Positions 27,281 through 36,053 of a stretch of DNA of 41,476 bases are shown here, piece after piece (positions within the stretch are counted from its first letter, which is position 1; the number at the start of each line of letters is the position of its first letter). The translations under genes were made by a program, and so were the position numbers. The notes below the pieces were generated by a model that did not search any database, was not told the origin of the DNA, and saw nothing but the letters and a program-made list of their open reading frames with translations. The DNA comes from Bacteroidota bacterium (lineage in GTDB: Bacteria; Bacteroidota; Bacteroidia; Bacteroidales; DTGW01): the NCBI GenBank assembly GCA_020049015.1, contig JAIFLP010000101.1:1-41476 (forward strand). The letters are read 5' to 3'.

Positions 27281-28465
27281 TTAATCCATAATTTCAATTA
27301 CCTGACCAGCACCAACGGTTCTGCCACCTTCGCGAATCGCGAAACGAAGACCTTTGTTGATTGCAACAGGATAAATAAGTTTCACAGTGATGGTTACGTT
27401 ATCACCAGGCATTACCATTTCACGACCTTCAGGTAACTGAATTTCTCCAGTAACGTCTAATGTACGTAAGTAGAACTGTGGTCTGTAGTTATTGTGGAAA
27501 GGAGTGTGGCGACCGCCTTCTTCTTTCTTCAACACGTAAACTTCAGCTTTAAATGTTGTGTGAGGAGTTATACTACCTGGTTTGGCAATTACCATACCTC
27601 TTTTGATATCTTCCTTATCAACACCACGTAATAATAAACCTACGTTATCACCAGCTTCACCTGTATCTAAAATTTTACGGAACATTTCAACACCTGTAAC
27701 AACAGCTTTTTTGTCTTGTCCTAAACCTATGATTTGAATTTCTTCACTTGTTTTTACAACACCTGTTTCAATTCTACCTGTAGCTACTGTACCACGACCT
27801 GTAATAGAGAATACATCTTCAACAGGCATTAAGAATGGTTTTTCAACTTCACGAGGAGGAATTGGAATAAATGTATCAACAGCTTCCATCAGTTCCATGA
27901 TTTTAGGTTCCCATTTAGCGTCACCATTAAGACCACCTAGAGCAGAACCACGAATAACAGGAGCTTTATCTCCATCAAAACCGTAGAATGTCAATAATTC
28001 ACGTACTTCCATTTCAACTAGGTCAAGCATTTCTGCATCTTCAACCAAGTCAACTTTGTTCATGAAAACAACAATCTTAGGAACGTTTACCTGACGAGCT
28101 AATAGGATGTGTTCTCTGGTTTGAGGCATAGGACCATCGGTAGCAGCAACTACAATGATTGCGCCGTCCATCTGTGCAGCACCAGTAACCATGTTTTTAA
28201 CATAGTCAGCGTGACCAGGACAGTCAACGTGAGCATAGTGACGATTTGCTGTTGAGTATTCAACATGCGCAGTATTGATAGTAATACCTCTTTCTTTTTC
28301 TTCAGGAGCGTTATCGATTGAATCGAAAGAACGTATTTCTGAAAGACCTGCTTTTGCAAGAACAGTAGTGATAGCCGCGGTTAATGTAGTTTTACCGTGG
28401 TCAACGTGACCGATAGTCCCGATATTTACGTGAGGTTTCGATCTGTCAAATTTTTCTTTAGCCAT
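27281..28465 (-). CDS. tuf: Elongation factor Tu
   Basis: A 394-residue EF-Tu. G1 is GHVDHGKTT (18-26 region), switch I includes [13 protein letters not shown]3 is [13 protein letters not shown]4 is NKVD, and domains 2 and 3 follow with [13 protein letters not shown] and [13 protein letters not shown]. It delivers aminoacyl-tRNA to the ribosome. It lies after four tRNA genes on the same strand and before tRNA-Trp and secE, so tRNAs and EF-Tu are likely on one transcript. Confidence 0.99.
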   Translation of the reverse strand: MAKEKFDRSKPHVNIGTIGHVDHGKTTLTAAITTVLAKAGLSEIRSFDSIDNAPEEKERGITINTAHVEYSTANRHYAHVDCPGHADYVKNMVTGAAQMDGAIIVVAATDGPMPQTREHILLARQVNVPKIVVFMNKVDLVEDAEMLDLVEMEVRELLTFYGFDGDKAPVIRGSALGGLNGDAKWEPKIMELMEAVDTFIPIPPREVEKPFLMPVEDVFSITGRGTVATGRIETGVVKTSEEIQIIGLGQDKKAVVTGVEMFRKILDTGEAGDNVGLLLRGVDKEDIKRGMVIAKPGSITPHTTFKAEVYVLKKEEGGRHTPFHNNYRPQFYLRTLDVTGEIQLPEGREMVMPGDNVTITVKLIYPVAINKGLRFAIREGGRTVGAGQVIEIMD

Positions 28466-28531
28466 AATTCAGATATGTTTTATTTGATAAATATTTATTT
28501 TAAAATTATTAACACTTTAAAGTCTAAAGAG

Positions 28532-28603
28532 AGCCAATGATGGGAATTGAACCCATGACCCCTTCCTTACCAAGGAAGTGCTCTACCTCTGAGCTACATC
28601 GGC
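28532..28603 (-). tRNA. tRNA-Thr (GGU)
   Basis: Cloverleaf on the minus strand with anticodon loop TTGGTAA (anticodon GGT), T-loop GTTCAAT and a fully paired acceptor stem with one G-U. The discriminator is U. It is the last of four tRNAs before tuf. Confidence 0.96.
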
Positions 28604-28691
28604 TTGCTAAAGCCTTTTGTACCTTTGCTTTTCCAATTCTCAAAGGGGACGCAGAAGGATCTCAAAAGCCCTCTAATCTTTTTCGTATAAG

Positions 28692-28764
28692 AGCGGGAGA
28701 CGAGACTCGAACCCGCGACCCTGACCTTGGAAGGGTCATGCTCTACCAACTGAGCTACTCCCGC
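28692..28764 (-). tRNA. tRNA-Gly (UCC)
   Basis: Cloverleaf with acceptor GCGGGAG/CTCCCGC, anticodon loop CTTCCAA (anticodon TCC) and T-loop GTTCGAG. The discriminator is U, as usual for tRNA-Gly. Confidence 0.97.
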
Positions 28765-28783
28765 GTGATATATTGAGCCATAG

Positions 28784-28866
28784 TGGGGAAAGGAGGATTC
28801 GAACCTCCGAAGTCATAAGACAACAGATTTACAGTCTGCCCCAGTTGGCCGCTTTGGTATTTCCCC
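28784..28866 (-). tRNA. tRNA-Tyr (GUA)
   Basis: A class II tRNA of about 83 bases with a long variable arm, acceptor GGGGAAA/TTTCCCC, anticodon loop CTGTAAA (anticodon GTA) and discriminator A. The 3' CCA is not encoded. Confidence 0.96.
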
Positions 28867-28921
28867 ATAACCAACATATCATCACAAATACCGCACTTAT
28901 ACTAAAAGTTTAAGCAACATG

Positions 28922-28994
28922 AGCCGAAGAAGGGACTCGAACCCCCGACCAGCTGATTACAAATCAGCTGCTCTACCAGCTGAGCTACTTCGGC
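28922..28994 (-). tRNA. tRNA-Thr (UGU)
   Basis: Cloverleaf with acceptor GCCGAAG/CTTCGGC (with the usual final pairing), anticodon loop TTTGTAA (anticodon TGT) and T-loop GTTCGAG. It is the first tRNA of the Thr-Tyr-Gly-Thr-tuf unit, 37 bases after the promoter -7 box. Confidence 0.96.
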
Positions 28995-29031
28995 AATAAT
29001 CAAAGAACGAATACCGAAAAATTTCGGACTG

Positions 29032-29061
29032 CAAATGTAGAGTTTTTTATTAATTAAACAA
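29032..29061 (-). promoter_or_regulatory. Promoter of the tRNA-tuf-rpl-rpo unit
   Basis: On the minus strand: TTG (29059-29061), 19-base spacer, TACATTTG (29032-29039), a full match to the Bacteroidota consensus. It sits in front of tRNA-Thr(UGU). No equally good match is seen before tuf. Confidence 0.72.
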
Positions 29062-29091
29062 CAAAAATTAACTTTTTTTTAGTATTTAAGG

Positions 29092-29391
29092 TTATTTCCC
29101 TTTAAGTTTTTCTTTGTGTTTCTCTAATTGCTTTTTCAAAGCATCAATGGCATCGTCGACTGCTTCTTCAAAACTCTTAGCATTTTTTTTCGCAAAGTTG
29201 TCAGAACCAGGCACTTCTAGTCTTATTTCCGCCAATTTATTTTCGGCTTTTTCATCTTTTTCTAATTTTAAGGTTACCTCAGCGCCTATGATACCTTCAT
29301 AAAACTGAGACACTTTCTCTATTTTTTTATTGATGAACTCAATAAGTTTTTTGTCTGCATCAAAATGCACCGAATTGATTTTTATCTTCAT
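29092..29391 (-). CDS. hpf: Ribosome hibernation factor, short HPF/RaiA type
   Basis: A 99-residue protein with the HPF/RaiA fold: IKINSVHFDADKKLIEFINK at the start, EVTLKLEKDEKAENKLAEIR in the middle and FEEAVDDAIDALKKQLEKHK at the end. It lacks the C-terminal dimerisation domain of long HPF, so it is the short form. It binds the 30S decoding region in starved cells and inactivates ribosomes. It lies 25 bases after the XerC-like gene and follows rpsU in the same unit. Confidence 0.93.
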   Translation of the reverse strand: MKIKINSVHFDADKKLIEFINKKIEKVSQFYEGIIGAEVTLKLEKDEKAENKLAEIRLEVPGSDNFAKKNAKSFEEAVDDAIDALKKQLEKHKEKLKGK

Positions 29392-29416
29392 TGCTTTATA
29401 TTTTATTTCATTTATT

Positions 29417-30301
29417 CTATTCCCTTGGATGGGCTTTTGTATATGTGTCTTTTAATTTCTCAAATGTGTTATGGGTGTAAACTTGAGTTGCAGATAAATT
29501 AGCATGTCCCAAAATTTCTTTAATTGCGTTTAAATCAGCGCCTTTGTTTAACATGTGTGTAGCAAAACTATGTCTTAAAACATGAGGGCTTTTCTGATCC
29601 AGTGTGGTCACCATACCTATATATTTTACTACCAATGTGTGAACTTCTTTAGGATAAAGCTTTTTACCTTTTATTCCAACAAAAAAATTAGCAGTTTTAT
29701 TATACAGAAGATTTCTATCCTCAATATACTTTTTTAAAACGGCAACAAACGATGGATGAAAAGGAACTATGCGTTCTTTATTTCTTTTACCCAGTATTTT
29801 CACTTGCGCTGCATAGAAATCGATATCCTCATCCTTTATGTTTATAAGCTCAGATAATCGAATGCCTGTGCGGTAAAAGAATTCTATAATCAAGCGGTTC
29901 CTTTGTGCCATAAACCCACTTCCAAAATCCAAATCTTCAAAGAGCGTTGTTAACGATTTTTCTTCAACAAATGCAGGTAGCCTTTTTTTAGTTTTCGGGG
30001 CTGTAACTTTATCTAAGGGATTATATTCCAAGTGACCTTCCCTTATAAGGAATTTAAAGTAACTTTTTAGAGTCGAAAGCTTCCGGTTTACAGATCTTTC
30101 AGTTATCAATCCATCCATTAACTCTGAAATCCAAGACCTGACATGGCGGTGTGTTATCTCATTTTCTGATTGTAAACCGGTTGTGCCCGATAAAAAACCG
30201 TAAAATTGCCGCAAATCAGTTTCATACGAGATTATCGTATGGGATGAGTACCGTTTTTGATACTTCAGGTAGTCAATGAAACTAATGTTATACCCCAGCA
30301 T
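29417..30301 (-). CDS. XerC-like tyrosine recombinase
   Basis: A 294-residue integrase-family recombinase. The N-terminal SAM-like core-binding domain is at residues 5-90. Catalytic residues are R148 (RTGIRLSEL), K172 region (GKRNKER), H240-R243 (HVLRHSFATHML), H266 (GHANLS) and nucleophile Y275 (VYTH). Length and layout fit XerC/XerD, which resolve chromosome dimers at dif with FtsK. Its place between rpsU and hpf is a housekeeping context, not a mobile element. Whether it is the XerC or XerD partner cannot be settled here. Confidence 0.92.
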   Translation of the reverse strand: MLGYNISFIDYLKYQKRYSSHTIISYETDLRQFYGFLSGTTGLQSENEITHRHVRSWISELMDGLITERSVNRKLSTLKSYFKFLIREGHLEYNPLDKVTAPKTKKRLPAFVEEKSLTTLFEDLDFGSGFMAQRNRLIIEFFYRTGIRLSELINIKDEDIDFYAAQVKILGKRNKERIVPFHPSFVAVLKKYIEDRNLLYNKTANFFVGIKGKKLYPKEVHTLVVKYIGMVTTLDQKSPHVLRHSFATHMLNKGADLNAIKEILGHANLSATQVYTHNTFEKLKDTYTKAHPRE

Positions 30302-30317
30302 CCCTTAAACAGTGCAA

Positions 30318-30509
30318 CTATTCTTCGTTTGCCTGTAATTGCTGAACGTATATGGCTTTTAACTTAGCTTGTCTTAAACGAATTGATGGCTTTGTGAATG
30401 CCTGTCTGTCACGCAATTCCTTTACAGTCCCTGTTTTTTCAAATTTTCTTTTGAATTTTTTAAGGGAGCGTTCTAAATTTTCGCCTTCTTTAATTGGTAC
30501 AATAATCAT
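30318..30509 (-). CDS. rpsU: Ribosomal protein bS21
   Basis: A 63-residue basic protein with MIIVPIKEGENLERSLKKFK and the typical LRDRQAFTKPSIRLRQAK. In Bacteroidota, bS21 is associated with the protein complex that covers the anti-Shine-Dalgarno at the 30S platform. It lies 16 bases before the XerC-like gene. A TAAATTTG box (minus strand, 30533-30540) lies 23 bases upstream of the ATG. Confidence 0.96.
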   Translation of the reverse strand: MIIVPIKEGENLERSLKKFKRKFEKTGTVKELRDRQAFTKPSIRLRQAKLKAIYVQQLQANEE

Positions 30510-30532
30510 AATCCCATTTTTTTTGTGAGCCG

Positions 30533-30540
30533 CAAATTTA
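30533..30540 (-). promoter_or_regulatory. Candidate -7 box before rpsU
   Basis: TAAATTTG on the minus strand fits TAnnTTTG, 23 bases before the ATG. No clear TTG is seen at -33. Confidence 0.4.
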
Positions 30541-30657
30541 TAATTTTTGTTTATAATTATATGTTTTTTTAATTAATATTTTACAATTATTGTTATTAAT
30601 GAACAGAAAAATAGCAATAAAATTGCGTAAAAGGGGATATAACAAGCTTTCTAATAC

Positions 30658-31353
30658 TTAAAAGTTTAAATAGGGCTTTATTTTCAAGGCCAAATCTTCT
30701 GAGATGATGTTGTTACTTATAAGCTCATTCAAACTATTTATTTTCCCGTTGTATTTTTTGAATTTCAAAATATCTCCGGCTATGTTTTTTCTTAGGTAGG
30801 GATGGTTTATAAGTGTTTTGTAATCGGCATCATTTATATTTATCTTTTTTAGCCGTGTTGTATCACATGTTGTATAGGATTGAACTTGCTTCAATAAGCT
30901 CGAGTCAATACCATAGACTTCTGATAATTGTGCTGTACTATACCAACCTCCAAGTTTGCGTCCGTACTTTATAATTCTGGAAGCAATAATAGGTCCAATC
31001 CCTTTTAAAAGTGTTAAATCAGCTGAATCGGCATGATTTAAATCCAAAATAGGAATCACTTTCTCCTCCCTTTGCTTTTTGGCATAAAAAGGTTTCTTGC
31101 TTATGAATTCATTTTTTGTAGTCTTATTTCGATACTTTAGTTTTGGTTTTTTTGGATACACCGCTTGTAATTCCTCTTTTTTATTAAGAGCTTTTAGTAA
31201 ATTAGGATCTATACTATTGGCAGGAGGATTTAAGTATTCATAAATGTATGGAAAAGCCAAGCTAATGAGGATGATAAATACCAATACCAGACTGCCGCGG
31301 AACTCTGATTGTCTTATCCCCCATGGGTTATGTATTAAATTTTTAAAATTCAT
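30658..31353 (-). CDS. Helix-hairpin-helix (ComEA-like) membrane protein
   Basis: A 231-residue protein with a short N-terminal cytoplasmic stretch, one membrane helix at about residues 22-40 and a basic linker. Two helix-hairpin-helix units follow: LNHADSADLTLLKGIGPIIASRI and, more degenerate, ININDADYKTLINHPYLRKNIAGDI. This is the DNA-binding fold of ComEA, which holds incoming DNA during uptake. Bacteroidota encode several such proteins without proven competence roles. It lies 23 bases after the TamA-like barrel gene. Confidence 0.85.
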   Translation of the reverse strand: MNFKNLIHNPWGIRQSEFRGSLVLVFIILISLAFPYIYEYLNPPANSIDPNLLKALNKKEELQAVYPKKPKLKYRNKTTKNEFISKKPFYAKKQREEKVIPILDLNHADSADLTLLKGIGPIIASRIIKYGRKLGGWYSTAQLSEVYGIDSSLLKQVQSYTTCDTTRLKKININDADYKTLINHPYLRKNIAGDILKFKKYNGKINSLNELISNNIISEDLALKIKPYLNF

Positions 31354-31376
31354 TTTCTTAATGGTTTAGGGGTATT

Positions 31377-33671
31377 TTAAAAGGGGTAGCCGATACCAAA
31401 ATTATAGCCAAAGTCGTCGGGTTTGTATTTTGTTGGATTTAACTTCCAACGCTGGTTTTCGGGCAACGCTGGATCACGAAGTTTGATACCTACATCGAAT
31501 CTGAAAATGAAGAAAGAGAAATCGACTCTCAGCCCTGAACCATAGTTGATGGCTATTTCTTTATAGAAGCGGTTAGGGTAAAAAATGTGATCATCGAATC
31601 TGCTCTTTACTGACCAAATATTTCCTGCATCTACGAATAATGCGGCAGCAAAGTTGTTTATTATTTTGAAACGATATTCTATATTGGCTTCTAATTTGAT
31701 ATCGGCTGTTTTAATAGGGAAACCTGTGGTTTTGGTTGTGTCAGAGCCGGGTCCTAAATCTCGGATTTGCCATGCTCGCATACCATTTGCTCCTCCTGAA
31801 AAATATCGTTTTTCAAAAGGCATTGCACGGGAATTTCCGTATGGTAATGCCCAGCCGCCAAAGATGCGGTAAGCAATATGATCGGTGCGGTTTACTGGTC
31901 GATAGAATCTTACGTCAATATCGCTTTTTACATACTGAGCAAATTCTAAATTAAATAATTCATAGGCTCCATTAGTATTTACTTGTTTGTCTGTTAGGTT
32001 GTATATACCCCGCAGAATATTGCCTGCTAATTCCCCTCCAATTCTGAAATACATAGATGGATTATTTTGTGAAGGATTATTGCTGTTGTATATAAATGAC
32101 ATACTAGAGGCTGTTACTATATGGTTATAGTAAATAAACTGATAATAACTATTATTAAAAAAATCGGTTGTTTTAGGTAATTGCACAAAAGTTAATTCAA
32201 AAGGATTAACAAAAAAATTGGTATAAGTATTTCCTTTCCAGTTGTAACCGAAGTTTGTATTAATCATGGTGTATATATAGTCAGGCCTAGCTTGATAATT
32301 ATAAGCTAGTTGTATGTTGGTTTTGGGATTATACTTTTTAACAAAATTTATTTGAGAGAATGGCAGTAATAATTGCGGGATACTGAGTGATAGTTCCGAA
32401 CCAAAAGCGGTAGTGTTATAAATTGTAGGATCATCTTTTTTTCTGAGAGTTTCAAAAGCTCCCCGCACTTTAAATTCTAGTATTTGTGCTCTTTTAAAGA
32501 GGTTTTTATGTTGATACGAAGTGTTAAATGCAATTCCCAAATGACCTGTATTATTGGTTCCTTCAATTTGAGCTTGATATGATTGTCGGTTATAAGCCGA
32601 AAGTGAAATATGAGCATCTAACTGGTAATGACAATCTGTGCTATCATTTAAAGGAACTTCGGTATAAACTATTTGTACTGTTTTGAAATTTCTAAGCGAG
32701 TTTATTTTTTGCAATGTATGTTCAGTTTCACTTGATTTGTATTGGTGTCCGGGAAGGATGTAAACGGATTGTGTTAGCGTGCGGGGTGTATATTTATTAT
32801 TACCATTACTGATGATATAAATATCGTCATGCAGGAGGGTATCAGTGTAAGCCGGTTTTAAATTGTCGGCTTGAGATATATAATCAGGATAGATATAAAC
32901 ATTTCGAATGGAATATCTTTTATGATTTTCCGAGCTAATTCTGTTTGCAGAATCAACTTGCAAATGTTTAGTAAAACCGATGGTAAGATTTACTTTATAA
33001 TTTCCAATACTGGTATCTGCCTCATAGTAAATAAATTCTTTATTAAAAAAATAAAACCCTAAATTCTTAATCAATCCTTCTAGTCTTTCTCTTTCCAGTT
33101 GCAATAAATCCAGATCAAATCGTTGACCTCTATGAATTAATCGAGCCGATGTATCAGGAAGGATATGGTGCATCAGGAGGCTATCATCGAATTTATATTC
33201 TATATTGTTTATAAAATATGGTTTACCGGTTGTGATTTGGTAAGAAGTATAGGATTTTTTATTTTTGAAAACGCTAGTATCAGAAACAACAGGATAAAAA
33301 TATCCTTTATTATTAAGAAAAACATACATCTGATTACGAGTTCTTCTTACTTCCCCTTCATCATAAATTACGGGTTCTTCCCCAATTTTTCTAAGCCATT
33401 TGTTTATTTTGGAACTACTTTTTTCATTCGATTGATTAAATAGCCAAAGGTGAAAACGGCCGCCCAATATTTTTTTATTGGGTTTTTGTTTCAGTATTCG
33501 CTGCAATTCGTAAATCTGAATGGCGCTGTTATCGCAATAAATGCTATTTTTCTCAACTAAATATTTCCCATCGGGTATTTTTTTAGTTGGGTTGCAAGCA
33601 ATTAAAAACAATATTGTAGAACCGTACAGGAATCGCTGCAAATATTTGTATACGTGTATTGTTGATAGCAA
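31377..33671 (-). CDS. TamA/BamA-like outer-membrane barrel lipoprotein
   Basis: A 764-residue Omp85-superfamily protein. The N-terminus ends in a lipobox (LIAC) followed by NPTKKIPDGKYLVEKN, common to Bacteroidota TamA-like lipoproteins. POTRA-like segments run to about residue 390 and a 16-strand barrel follows, with YFSGGANGMRAWQIRDLGPG being the conserved loop-6 (G)RGF-like region. The final residues NFGIGYPF end in an aromatic, as for barrel substrates. It inserts or exports outer-membrane proteins or lipids. No ATG is near the start: TTG at 33671 is used here; TTG at 33641 is an alternative giving a compact signal peptide. Confidence 0.88.
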   Translation of the reverse strand: MLSTIHVYKYLQRFLYGSTILFLIACNPTKKIPDGKYLVEKNSIYCDNSAIQIYELQRILKQKPNKKILGGRFHLWLFNQSNEKSSSKINKWLRKIGEEPVIYDEGEVRRTRNQMYVFLNNKGYFYPVVSDTSVFKNKKSYTSYQITTGKPYFINNIEYKFDDSLLMHHILPDTSARLIHRGQRFDLDLLQLERERLEGLIKNLGFYFFNKEFIYYEADTSIGNYKVNLTIGFTKHLQVDSANRISSENHKRYSIRNVYIYPDYISQADNLKPAYTDTLLHDDIYIISNGNNKYTPRTLTQSVYILPGHQYKSSETEHTLQKINSLRNFKTVQIVYTEVPLNDSTDCHYQLDAHISLSAYNRQSYQAQIEGTNNTGHLGIAFNTSYQHKNLFKRAQILEFKVRGAFETLRKKDDPTIYNTTAFGSELSLSIPQLLLPFSQINFVKKYNPKTNIQLAYNYQARPDYIYTMINTNFGYNWKGNTYTNFFVNPFELTFVQLPKTTDFFNNSYYQFIYYNHIVTASSMSFIYNSNNPSQNNPSMYFRIGGELAGNILRGIYNLTDKQVNTNGAYELFNLEFAQYVKSDIDVRFYRPVNRTDHIAYRIFGGWALPYGNSRAMPFEKRYFSGGANGMRAWQIRDLGPGSDTTKTTGFPIKTADIKLEANIEYRFKIINNFAAALFVDAGNIWSVKSRFDDHIFYPNRFYKEIAINYGSGLRVDFSFFIFRFDVGIKLRDPALPENQRWKLNPTKYKPDDFGYNFGIGYPF

Positions 33672-33687
33672 ATTATTGATTTTACCA

Positions 33688-33695
33688 CAAAGATA
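33688..33695 (-). promoter_or_regulatory. Candidate -7 box before the TamA-like gene
   Basis: TATCTTTG on the minus strand, 16 bases before the TTG start at 33671, fits the TAnnTTTG consensus. It lies back to back with the box at 33738-33745. The -33 element is not clear. Confidence 0.45.
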
Positions 33696-33737
33696 ATAGA
33701 AAATGTTTTATAAAGTTCCGGAATATTACTTTTAGGG

Positions 33738-33745
33738 TATATTTG
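33738..33745 (+). promoter_or_regulatory. Candidate -7 box before the SpoU methyltransferase
   Basis: TATATTTG, 15 bases before the ATG at 33761, fits TAnnTTTG. It argues that the upstream in-frame TTG at 33743 is part of the promoter and not the start codon. Confidence 0.45.
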
Positions 33746-33760
33746 CATGAAAATAGCAGT

Positions 33761-34543
33761 ATGAAAATCAGCAAAAATGAGATCAAATATATCAGACAAC
33801 TGCATCAGAAGAAATATCGTGATGAGCGAGGGGTATTTATGGCTCAGGGTGAAAAGTTGGTGAAGGAGTGCATACAATTTCAGAAGGGATTAGAGTATTT
33901 GGTGGCAGGTGAAGAATGGATAAAAGAGCAAGGGCGGTATTTTGTAAATAATAATAAATTGCTGGTGAAAGAAGCCAGTTTTTTGGAGATGCAGCAAATT
34001 ACTACTTTAACTACGCCGCCAGAAGTGTTGTTGGTGATGAAGAAATTGTTACCTCCTCAAGATTTAAATCCAGAAAAGGGTAAATGGTCTTTATTATTGG
34101 ATGGGATAAAGGATCCGGGTAATATGGGTACAATATTGCGTTTGGCCGATTGGTTTGGGATTACCAGTGTTTTTTGTACTTTAGGGACAGTTGAATTGTA
34201 TAATCCAAAGGTAATACAAGCCAGTATGGGTGCATTTTTGAGAGTTAATGTGAGTTATATCGAAAATGATTGGCTTGAAAATATGAAAAGGCTAGGCTTT
34301 GATTTGGCAGGTGCTGATTTGGAAGGAAAAAATATTTATGAAGAAGATTTTAGGGGAGGGGGAATTTTGGTATTGGGAAACGAAGCCCATGGATTATCAA
34401 TGGGCTTGGAGGCTTTGTTAAATAAAAAAATAACGATTCCCAGTTTTGGAAAGCGTAAGACTAGTGAATCATTGAATGTAGCGATGGCTACAGCAGTAAT
34501 ATGCGGGGAAATAAGCAGACAGATGATGAATTATTCGAAGTGA
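33761..34543 (+). CDS. TrmH/SpoU-family RNA 2'-O-methyltransferase
   Basis: A 260-residue SPOUT methyltransferase. An N-terminal substrate-binding domain (ISKNEIKYIRQLHQKKYRDE onwards) precedes the knotted SAM-binding domain with motif 1 DGIKDPGNMGTILRLADWFG, motif 2 GILVLGNEAHGLS and motif 3 SFGKRKTSESLNVAMATAV. It methylates the ribose of a tRNA or 23S rRNA nucleotide; the site is not predictable. ATG 33761 was chosen over an in-frame TTG at 33743 because the latter lies inside the promoter box. Its end overlaps the convergent porT by 13 bases. Confidence 0.93.
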   Translation: MKISKNEIKYIRQLHQKKYRDERGVFMAQGEKLVKECIQFQKGLEYLVAGEEWIKEQGRYFVNNNKLLVKEASFLEMQQITTLTTPPEVLLVMKKLLPPQDLNPEKGKWSLLLDGIKDPGNMGTILRLADWFGITSVFCTLGTVELYNPKVIQASMGAFLRVNVSYIENDWLENMKRLGFDLAGADLEGKNIYEEDFRGGGILVLGNEAHGLSMGLEALLNKKITIPSFGKRKTSESLNVAMATAVICGEISRQMMNYSK

Positions 34544-35259
34544 AAAGATACCATTACGATTTTCGATGTAAGTTTATCAAACGATCTGGCATACTGCTCA
34601 TTAAAGGGCGCAGGTTCATGTACTAAAACGTCATTAAAACCAAGACACAATTTTATTTCGTAGGCAAATTTAAAATATTGCATATAATTGTCGACACCGA
34701 AGCCTGCTTCTAAATAAAAATCCAAAGGTTTAAGTCTTACATATACTTCACTCTCCTCGTTATAGTCTTTTCGGGCAGCGAGATCGTATTTGGCGCTTAA
34801 TCCGGCAATAAAGTAGGGGGCAAAATTATTAACGCGTTTGGCTCGGTATTTAAAGAGGAAAGGCAGGTCTATAAAATTTGATTCAATGCGCATTTTCGAA
34901 GCCAGTTGATTGCCTTTGTAAAATGATAGGCTGCGCTGCCCAAAATTAATCCCGGGCATGCAACGGAGGTTGAAATACTTGCCCAAGCGCAAATCGGAGA
35001 TAACATTTACTTGAAATCCGGGTTCCATGATGGCAACATCGCCAAAAAGGGTGTCGTTGTTGGCAAAATCGATGGAGCGCCTAAAGCTGAAATCCATTCC
35101 ATTTAAACCGAGAGAAAATCCGAAATGCAAGCGTCTATCGTCATGAGTAGGATCGTTCATCACTTTGGGTTTCTGACCAGATGCTTCATAGTTGAATGTA
35201 AGGGCAGATAAGAATATTATGATATTAATTTTCAGCAAGTGCATATAGGCAAAACGCAT
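34531..35259 (-). CDS. porT: PorT-like outer-membrane protein of the type IX secretion system
   Basis: A 242-residue protein with a signal peptide (to about ASGQ) and a beta-barrel-like body: FGFSLGLNGMDFSFRRS near the start, repeated amphipathic strands such as FIDLPFLFKYRAKR and PYFIAGLSAKYDLA, and a terminal aromatic (VSFHFE). PorT proteins are needed for type IX secretion and, in gliders, motility. In many Bacteroidota porT directly follows ubiE, as here (37-base gap), which supports the assignment over a generic outer-membrane barrel. The rest of the secretion system is not in this window. Confidence 0.82.
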   Translation of the reverse strand: MRFAYMHLLKINIIIFLSALTFNYEASGQKPKVMNDPTHDDRRLHFGFSLGLNGMDFSFRRSIDFANNDTLFGDVAIMEPGFQVNVISDLRLGKYFNLRCMPGINFGQRSLSFYKGNQLASKMRIESNFIDLPFLFKYRAKRVNNFAPYFIAGLSAKYDLAARKDYNEESEVYVRLKPLDFYLEAGFGVDNYMQYFKFAYEIKLCLGFNDVLVHEPAPFNEQYARSFDKLTSKIVMVSFHFE

Positions 35260-35296
35260 TTGAGGCGAAAATAGTATTTAATTTGCACATTCAAGT

Positions 35297-36025
35297 CTAT
35301 TTTGTACAAAAATAAGCAGAACAAATACCTCCGCTGTATTTTTTTTGTTGAATTGGTTGAAACCCACAAGAGATAAGGATATTTATAAATTCTTCATCTT
35401 GTGGAAACTGCAAAACAGAAGCGGGTAAGTAGGTATATGCTTCTGCATCTTTGGATAAAGTTTTTCCTAAAAAAGGCAGGATAGACTTAAAGTAAAACAG
35501 GTAGAGTTGTTTTAGGGGGAAGAAATGGGGTTTAGAAAATTCGAGAATGAGTACTTTTCCGTTTGGTTTTAAAACACGAAACATTTCAATGAGTCCTTTT
35601 TGAAGGTTTTCAAAATTCCTCACCCCAAACGCAACGGTAATGATATCGAAGCTGTGATCGGGAAAAGTCATATTTTCAGAGTCTCCTGTTTGCAATGAGA
35701 TAATGTGTTGCTGCTTTTTTTTGTTGATTTTTACCCTGCCGTATTCGAGCATTTTTTCGGAGATATCTATACCCACAATTTTTTCGGGTTGAAGTTTCAG
35801 ACAAGCCAAGGCCAAATCGCCTGTACCAGTTGCCACATCAAGAATTACAGGTTTTTTTTCGATGGATAGATTTGATAATATTTTTATGGCATTATATCTC
35901 CAGTAGGTATCAATATGTAAAGAAAGAAAGTGGTTTAAAAAATCATATTTTCCAGCAATATTGTCGAACATGCGGGAAACTTGAGATTTCTTATTATCAG
36001 AATCGGAATAAGGTTTTATTGACAT
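35297..36025 (-). CDS. ubiE: Demethylmenaquinone methyltransferase
   Basis: A 242-residue UbiE/MenG with VSRMFDNIAGKYDFLNHFLS, SAM motif ILDVATGTGDLALA and the family stretch DIITVAFGVRNFENLQKGL with KPNGKVLILEFSKP. It performs the last methylation of menaquinone. The open frame extends to 36073, but ATG 36025 begins the conserved sequence and has a TATCTTTG box just upstream (36038-36045). porT follows in the same direction. Confidence 0.95.
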   Translation of the reverse strand: MSIKPYSDSDNKKSQVSRMFDNIAGKYDFLNHFLSLHIDTYWRYNAIKILSNLSIEKKPVILDVATGTGDLALACLKLQPEKIVGIDISEKMLEYGRVKINKKKQQHIISLQTGDSENMTFPDHSFDIITVAFGVRNFENLQKGLIEMFRVLKPNGKVLILEFSKPHFFPLKQLYLFYFKSILPFLGKTLSKDAEAYTYLPASVLQFPQDEEFINILISCGFQPIQQKKYSGGICSAYFCTK

Positions 36026-36037
36026 GAATTTTTTGTG

Positions 36038-36045
36038 CAAAGATA
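36038..36045 (-). promoter_or_regulatory. Candidate -7 box before ubiE-porT
   Basis: TATCTTTG on the minus strand, 12 bases before the ATG at 36025, fits TAnnTTTG. It lies directly after the asnB terminator, so ubiE-porT probably starts here. The -33 TTG is not evident. Confidence 0.5.
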
Positions 36046-36053
36046 TAAAAAGA

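Noticed and set aside
28537-28776. Plus-strand ORF of 79 residues
   Set aside because: It is the antisense of tRNA-Thr(GGU) and tRNA-Gly; such false proteins are common over tRNA arrays.
29417-30301. Integrase of a mobile element
   Set aside because: It sits between rpsU and hpf with no attachment-site repeats or cargo; a XerC-like housekeeping role fits better.
33743-33760. TTG start for the SpoU methyltransferase
   Set aside because: This codon lies within the TATATTTG promoter box; ATG 33761 is the better start.
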